A stretch of 64,000 nucleotides of DNA from Pyricularia pennisetigena. Lineage: Eukaryota > Ascomycota > Sordariomycetes > Magnaporthales > Pyriculariaceae. The notes below the pieces were generated by a model, which saw nothing but the letters and a program-made list of their open reading frames with translations, was not told the origin of the DNA and did no database searches. The stretch covers positions 3,798,580 to 3,862,579 of the forward strand of contig NC_043743.1 in assembly GCF_004337985.1 (NCBI RefSeq). The letters run 5' to 3'. Positions 58,091 to 64,000 of this stretch are shown here, piece after piece. A program made the translations under genes and the position numbers. Position 1 is the first letter of the stretch. Each line of letters begins with the position of its first letter.

Positions 58091-61000
58091 TTATATATTT
58101 ATATAACGCAGGTTGGTATTAATGCGAAAATTTTTGTTAACGATTAGGCGAATCGTTTGTTTGTTATCGCAATATAAATTCCAGGGTTGGTTTAAATTTA
58201 ACTGTATTTTTTTAAAAATCCGTTTTAAAATTATAGTTTTTTTAACCGCTTTCGATAATGCGTGTAATTTTACTTTTATTATAAACGTCGTTACCGTGGT
58301 TTGCTTTACCGCCTTCCAGTTAATAGCTCCTCCGAATAGCATTATTATATATTTTTTTAAAAACCTCCTCGTATTTAAATCGTCGCCGAAGGATGCGTTA
58401 TTTGCGAATACAAAATGCTAATTTTAATCGCTCGTTCCGTATTTAATTTTTAAAAACTTTATACTGTATAAATAAAGTAATATTTTTTTAATTAGGCGTT
58501 TGTAAAAAGGATTAGGATTGGTAAAGAATTTAAAAAATATTAATATTGCGTGCGCAACGTCCGGTTTAAATATAATTGCGGTATATAAAATAAACCCTAT
58601 TATTTCCTGGTAAATTTTAACCTCGTTTGGAATTACGGTCCCTTCGTATTTTATTATAGGATTTTTTAATAATGGCGTTGGCGGGTATTTTAAGCTTTTT
58701 GTAAATTTAAAGCGTATGGCGATTTTTTCGATATACGAATTGTGCAATAAAATCGCTGTGCGTTGCTTTTTATTTCGCAGTACGCGCATCCCAAAAAACC
58801 AAAAAAACTGCCCCTCCCGTAATTCGTATTTAGTTTTTAGGCCGTCGACAACCGTTTTACCGTCTTTGGCGTATTTTGCGGTATATAACACGATTATATC
58901 GTTTACGAAAAAAATTATAATAACCCTATTTTATATAAATACGCATATGCATGGTTTATTACCAATTGGTTTAAATCCCAAATTTTGTAGCGTTTTTAAA
59001 AGTTTTTCGTACCAAAATTTGGGTAATTCTTTTATACCGTAAAACGTTTTTCGTAGTTTAAATACAGTATTTTTTTTCCCAAACCCTTTTGGTGCGGTGC
59101 AAAATATTGGTTTATTTATATTAAACGTTGCGTTGAGGAAAACGTTGTTTATATCGATTTGGATCGCTTCGAAATCGAAATACGCCATTAAAGCTAATGT
59201 TAGCCTGAAATTGCGTGTTACCAATATCGCCGCGTAAATGTTTTTAAACGTGTTAAACGCTTGTTAATTACCTTTTACCACGAACCGTGCTTTATAACGT
59301 TCGAAATAACCGTTTTTGTCGAATTTATACGTAAATACCCATATAAACGGTACGGGTTTTGTGGTGCAGTTCGACCGAGGGGTTATTTCCCATATTTTTT
59401 TTTTTCGAAATTTATCCACTCCGTTTTCGCTGTTTTGAAAAACTGCTTTTTATCCGGGTACGTTATAAGCTTTTTCCAGGCTTTAAACGCAAATATAAAA
59501 TCGTTTTTATGCGGTTTAACCTTTTTATCCGGTTTTTTCTATTATATTACCGCCGCAATAATTTCGTACAATATTTTGTGGTTATAATTACCGCCCTTTA
59601 ACGTATTTTATTAATTAAGTAAAAACGTTAATAAAAACGTTAATTATAATTAAAAACCTGGAACGAATATCCGGTCCTCGGTATATATTTGTTTTAAATG
59701 GACATTATTATTTCCGTATACCACGTTTTTTCCCTTTAGGATAATCGCGTTTATAAAATTCGTATTATTATTATTACCCCCGCGTTTTTTACGGGTTATA
59801 TTTCCTTTACCGCGTTAACGTTATCCCTTTGTATTTACCTCCAAAACTTTTATAATAGGTCGGGGCGTTTTCGAAAAACGTTTAAATTTTATTATACGCG
59901 TTTAAACGTTAGTTTGGGGTACCGGCGCGGGCGTAATATTTGGGGGTCGTGCGGATATAACGGTAATATTCGTCGGGTTCGGTGGTTCGGACTGCGGTTC
60001 CGGTATATTACCCCCGACGAAAAAACGGTTAAACGTAGGGTATTCCTGCGCCGATTCGTTATTAATAACGATTAATCCCACCGTTCGGGTGTTTTTTACC
60101 AATTTCGGCGCACCCGGTTTTTTTACAAAATCCGTGGGCGTACGCGGTAAAAATCCGTTATTATTTGGTATACGTATACCGAATACGTAATTTTTTCCCG
60201 TTTTGGGCGTTATTGCATTATTTTCCAAAATTTTTAAATACGCTAGTATTACCAACGTATATTTTATTAATTCGTTAACCGTTTATATCCCAAACGGTTC
60301 CGGTTAGTTAACCGTTTTATTTGGGATCGGTCCGCCCAAATTTTTAACGGTATCGTTTTTTGCGATTTATTCGCGGAAATGCATATTGCGGTACTCCGTA
60401 AATGTTTCCGCGCTCCGTTTTTATAATATTAATACGTTATTTAACCCTTAATTAAAAATAAGTACGCCTGGATTAGGTACGAGCAATGGTTTATTCCGTA
60501 ATAAACCCAAACGTTCGATTATTCCGTCCCCCAAAAATTCCAATATTAGTTCGTAAATCCGGTTTATTAAAAATTCGTATTTATTATTAAATTTACCGGT
60601 TTTTATCCTTTTTTTTTCTGGTTTTTGGTAAAAACGTGTTTCGTCGAATCGGACGTTGCGTAAAATAATAATTTTATCGAAAAAGGGCACCCAAATATGG
60701 TATATTTTAAAGGATTTATATTTAACCAGGTATTTCACGTGCGTTTTAGGGCTCGTTTTAAATATTATCCTATTTTTTAATTTCGTTTTTACCGGGTTTA
60801 ATACGTAGGTTTTACACCCGTATACGTATATACCAAACCAATTTGGGCGCAAATTTTTATTTAATGTAATAAATAATACAGGTATATACTATTTAAAAAA
60901 CCCCTTAAATTATACCAATAAAATTTCGTTTGGGTTAAAACTTTTCCGGTTTATTAATGGATTTATATTAATAAAATAATTTGCGGTTATAATTATTTTT

Positions 61001-63480
61001 AATTAAATGGAGGTAGGTAAATTGGCTACCAAACGTATTTTAAACGCGCGTATAATTACTTCCTATCCCGAACGTTTTATTTGGCCGTTCGGTTTATATA
61101 TATTAAAAAAAGGCGTTTTTATTTCGATCCCAAACTTTTTGCAATGTTTTTGGTAAAAAGTATATCCCGTATGCGCTATTAAAATAAATTTATTATCGTG
61201 GAAAAATTTCGCAATTTGTAGGCCGTATTGGCGCGTTACCCATTATTCGAAACCGAATATTATTAACACGAATTTTACCTTCGCTTTTCCGGTAAACGGA
61301 ATAATCGTTAAACGCCCCGAATATTCGTTTTTTAATAATAGCAAATACCGCATACCAATACCTAATTTTTCAAAATGGAAAAAATTTAAATATATTATAT
61401 AATAAAATTTATATAATTCGCCTTTTAGGCGTTTTAATACCATTGTTTTACCATATATTTAAACGCACGCTTCGCATTCCAATATTTTTAATCCTTTAAT
61501 TTTTATACCTTTAACCCGGTAAACCAACGCTTTAAACGTTTCCGGACCCAGGTGGCCGGTTTTCCAATACTAAATTAACGAATTATTTTTTTTTTCGTCG
61601 TATATTCCCGTGGAATTTTTTTATAAAATCCTAATAAATTTTATCCAACCGTTTATAACCGTTAAGGAAATAATACCTGCAAAAAATATTTATACGGTAA
61701 GGGTAACGCGCAAATAATAAATAGGTTTATATTGTAAAAAAATTACGTTATTACGTCGTTATAAACCGCATAATACCAAATTGTTTTTTATATTCCCCAA
61801 ACGCAAAATGCAATCCCAGCCGTTATATTATACGTTTTTATTTTTTAAACGCGTTTTTAATACGATATTAACGTAAAAATTGGGTATATACGCTACGTTA
61901 ACGAATTTTAGCGTTCGTCCTCCGTTTAACACGTTTTATATAATGCGCGTACCAAACGCGGTAATTTTAAATTATTAAATACCGCATATAATAAATTGCG
62001 GATCCGTATTTGTAAATTTACGGATAAAACCCGGGTCCAGGCGTTCCTTTGCGTTTACCAAATATATAAAACAGCAATTATCGAACAAAATATTATTATA
62101 ATATAGGTTGTGGAAGGTATTTATAAACGTAAATACGCTGGTTTTTTTATTGTAATATATTTAAAAACATGTAAAATCGTCGGGTTCGGTAAAAATGGTT
62201 AAACAAACCGCCGAAATAGTGGGCGGCCCCCCCTATTTTTTAAACTGCGGTGTTTTTTTCGTCCTTCCGCTCGTGGTAAATCCTAATTCGGTAATTACAC
62301 CTTTTTAAATTAGTAATTCGCGGACAAAAAACCAACGGTCCTTTTTAAATTCGGCGCAAATTTTTTTGCGATTTTCGGTTAAATAAGGGCCACGTATACG
62401 GATTTTAGGGTTCCTTCCTATTACCGCGTATACCAATTTTTCGCATAAATTTGGTAACCAAAAATAATTGTAATTATAGGGATATTTATTCCGTATATTT
62501 CCCCTATTTTTACCCCTGTTAAAAACGTGGTTTAAACTTCTGTTTTAATCCTTAACGGATCCGCCAAATATCGTATAAAATTTAGCGAAATTGCGCTTAC
62601 CCCCTATTAAAAAATCGGTGGTATCGTCGTAAAAAACGTTTTTAAATTATTTAAAAATATATTTAAAAGTAATCGTATAATCCGGTTTATTTAATTCGTT
62701 CCGAACGTTTATAGCCTAAAAAAATTGGAAACGTCCTCCTGCTTTTATAAAATTTTTAATCGTTAAATCCCTTTTAAAATCGGTTATTTTATAATTCCGG
62801 GTTTTTTCGTAAACTAAATCGTAAATTTTAAACCAATTCGTTTTATTATTTATTATACGAATTAAAACCAAAATTGTTTTATAATTTTTAATAACCTGTT
62901 TTTTAACGTGCGTTAAAAAAGGTGCGAATTTTTCCTAAAACGTTTTAATTATCCTTTTAAACGTATTCCAACCGTTGCGTTAAACGGTAAAAAACGCCGT
63001 ATTAAAATACGTTAAATTTATATTTTTTATAACCCATTGCAGGAAAATATTAATTTTTCGGAATTATTCGTTTATATAATTTTTTTATAATTCCTGCGTT
63101 TCGCGTATTTTATTTACCGCGCGTTTTATTTCGGAAGGCGTAAAATTGTTAAATATAACAGGTTTTTTTAGGTTTTTAGGAACAGGTTTATTTATATTTG
63201 TAAACGATTTGGCGATTTAATTTATTTTGCGTTTAATTTTAAACGGGTTTAAATTCCAAATTTGTAAATTTATATGGTAATCGTCGAATCGGGAACGTTT
63301 AAACGATTTTGTAACGTTTTCGGTAAATTTTTCAAGTGTTGGGAATTTTTCGTCGGTTTATTGGTTTAAATTAACCAATTTCCAAATACGTAATATTTCT
63401 GCATTTTAGCGGTAAATTTTAAACCATTTCGGTTATTGGGCGCGTAAATTAAACGCTATTGGCGATTTTTGGAATTTTTC
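58091..63480 (-). pseudogene. Copia gag-pol remnant (Gag, protease, integrase, RT, RNase H)
   Basis: Fragments in 5'-to-3' order on the minus strand: Gag-like sequence about 63480-62000; a protease/pre-integrase segment near 61900 (VNVAYIPNFYVNI); integrase core near 61300-61360 (MRYLLLLKNEYSGRLT); integrase C-region at 60700-60850 (GCKTYVLNP, KYLVKYKSFKIYHIWVP); reverse transcriptase at 58424-59224 (QIDINNVFLNA, KLRKTFYGIKELPKFWY, YHDD-equivalent region degraded); and RNase H at 58091-58342 (INWKAVKQTTV, LYCDNKQTIRLIVN). Stops and substitutions run throughout, so the polyprotein is dead. Assignments rest on motif resemblance. Confidence 0.85.
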
Positions 63481-63596
63481 GGTCGTAAATATAATGTACG
63501 GTAAAAAAAGAGAGAGATAAATAGAATAAACGTTATTCGTGTTAATATATAATTGCAATTTGCGTAAAATAGAGACTTTTATAGTTTACAGTTGTA

Positions 63597-63608
63597 CCGG
63601 GCTTATAA
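63597..63608 (-). other. Probable primer-binding site (tRNA-iMet anticodon half)
   Basis: Directly after the 5' LTR the minus strand reads (A)TTATAAGCCCGG. A RIP-restored TTATGAGCCC would complement the anticodon stem-loop of initiator tRNA-Met, the priming mode of Drosophila copia. Inference, since one base must be assumed mutated. Confidence 0.5.
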
Positions 63609-63609
63609 T

Positions 63610-63775
63610 TGACGCACACGAACGTACACGTGCAGCTTGTATAAGTGGTAGGAAAGCCATATATTCAGGTAGGGTGCGCTATTTAGGCTAACGAGCGTGG
63701 CAGCGCTTTTATGGTGTGCACAGCGTTGACTAAGCTCATCTGGTCATGTGATGCCAAGATCTATCTACTGCAACA
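63610..63775 (-). repeat. Copia 5' LTR (right copy, 166 bp)
   Basis: Direct repeat of 55719-55884; ends CTACTGCAACA on the plus strand, followed by ACAGC. Confidence 0.93.
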
Positions 63776-63780
63776 ACAGC
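63776..63780. repeat. Target-site duplication, right copy (ACAGC)
   Basis: Identical to 55714-55718; forms the Asn-Ser codons of the interrupted gene when one copy is removed. Confidence 0.93.
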
Positions 63781-64000
63781 TCCTTTTTGGGCACGGACCT
63801 CGAGGCGCGCCTCCGGTCCGCCGGCGTGCTCGGCTTGACGACCGACCACTGCGTCAGCACGACGGTGCGCTTCGCCGCCAACCTGCAGGTGCTGGGCGGC
63901 GAGGGCGGCGTCGATGGCAACGGGGAGGGAGTGCACGGCGTCATGGTCGTCCGCGACGCCACGGCTATGTTTACCAGGGGCGAGTTCGACGCGGAGACGG

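Larger units (their letters stand above)
55719..63775 (-). mobile_element. Copia-type (Ty1/Copia) LTR retrotransposon, full length, RIP-degraded
   Basis: 8057 bp with two 166-bp LTRs, TG...CA ends and a 5-bp target duplication. On the minus strand the order is 5' LTR (63610-63775), primer-binding site, Gag/protease region, integrase, reverse transcriptase, RNase H, then a 2.2-kb trailing segment, polypurine tract and 3' LTR (55719-55884). Integrase before reverse transcriptase is the Copia order. Internal DNA is AT-rich with countless TAA/TAG stops. Longer than the ~5 kb usual for Copia because of the trailing segment. It sits inside the isochorismatase gene, in the opposite orientation to it. 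Confidence 0.93.
55367..64000 (+). pseudogene. Isochorismatase-family hydrolase gene split by a retrotransposon (3' end beyond window)
   Basis: The first part (55367-55718) begins MRPAVSTPTAILLVDIQEGF, with the catalytic Asp in LVDIQ. It continues IIHVHHHSLSPTSALHP and reaches the catalytic Lys in VLTKHHNS. The second part (63781-64000) resumes SFLGTDLEARLRSAGVLGL, with the catalytic Cys in TTDHCVSTTV, then VVRDATAMFTRGEFDAET. Removing the Copia element and one ACAGC copy rejoins the codons in frame (HHNS-SFLGTD). Upstream, the frame changes between AGC repeats near 55545-55557 (then AGG TAA) and 55571-55587: either a short intron I cannot place or a frameshift. Family enzymes cleave isochorismate or amide/urea-like substrates, and some fungal members are secreted and act on plant salicylate precursors. 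No signal peptide is seen here. The insertion makes this copy very unlikely to work. Confidence 0.85.

Overview
This window is nuclear DNA of a filamentous ascomycete, most likely a sordariomycete and plausibly in the Magnaporthales. The basis is compact genes with short GT-AG introns, fungal families such as Ppz-type phosphatase, Bre1, Bdp1, BEM46 and a Pmd1-like ABC pump, and transposons carrying the C-to-T/G-to-A signature of repeat-induced point mutation (RIP). Species is inferred, not proven.

Layout. 1-1122 is the 3' end of a Ppz-type phosphatase gene (+). 2455-2850 holds a small secreted-protein reading frame (-) without an ATG, and 3942-4044 an intron-containing tRNA-Val(UAC) (-). 4499-10580 carries mitochondrial ribosome recycling factor (+), an RGG-rich mitochondrial-type protein of unknown role (-), peroxin-10 (+) and an MFS transporter (-). 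12048-14021 is a LYAR-type zinc-finger gene (-). 18665-19812 is a BEM46-family hydrolase (+), 21314-22522 a predicted GPI-anchored surface protein (-), and 26195-30367 a full-size ABCB pump (-). 33024-49236 is gene-dense: SARAF-like protein (+), bre1 (-), bdp1 (+), NFX1-type zinc-finger protein (+, with an N gap lying wholly inside an intron), an HMG-box protein with an Nhp10-like coiled coil (-) and cct8 (+). Many deal with chromatin, transcription or protein folding, but as ordinary housekeeping neighbours rather than an evident pathway cluster.

From 49.2 kb onward the window is accessory in character. A RIP-degraded Fot1/pogo-like DNA transposon (50084-51968) has 43-bp terminal inverted repeats and a TA target duplication. 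After 3.4 kb of apparently non-coding DNA, an isochorismatase-family gene starts at 55367 and is split by an 8057-bp Copia-type LTR retrotransposon (55719-63775, minus orientation) with 166-bp LTRs and a perfect 5-bp duplication ACAGC. The rest of the gene resumes in frame at 63781 and runs off the window.

The points most worth following are the retrotransposon-split isochorismatase gene; the 2.2 kb of unexplained sequence between the Copia RNase H remnant and its 3' LTR; the context-specific RIP with lightly touched element edges; and the effector-like frame that lacks an ATG. I did not find a convincing new multi-gene system.
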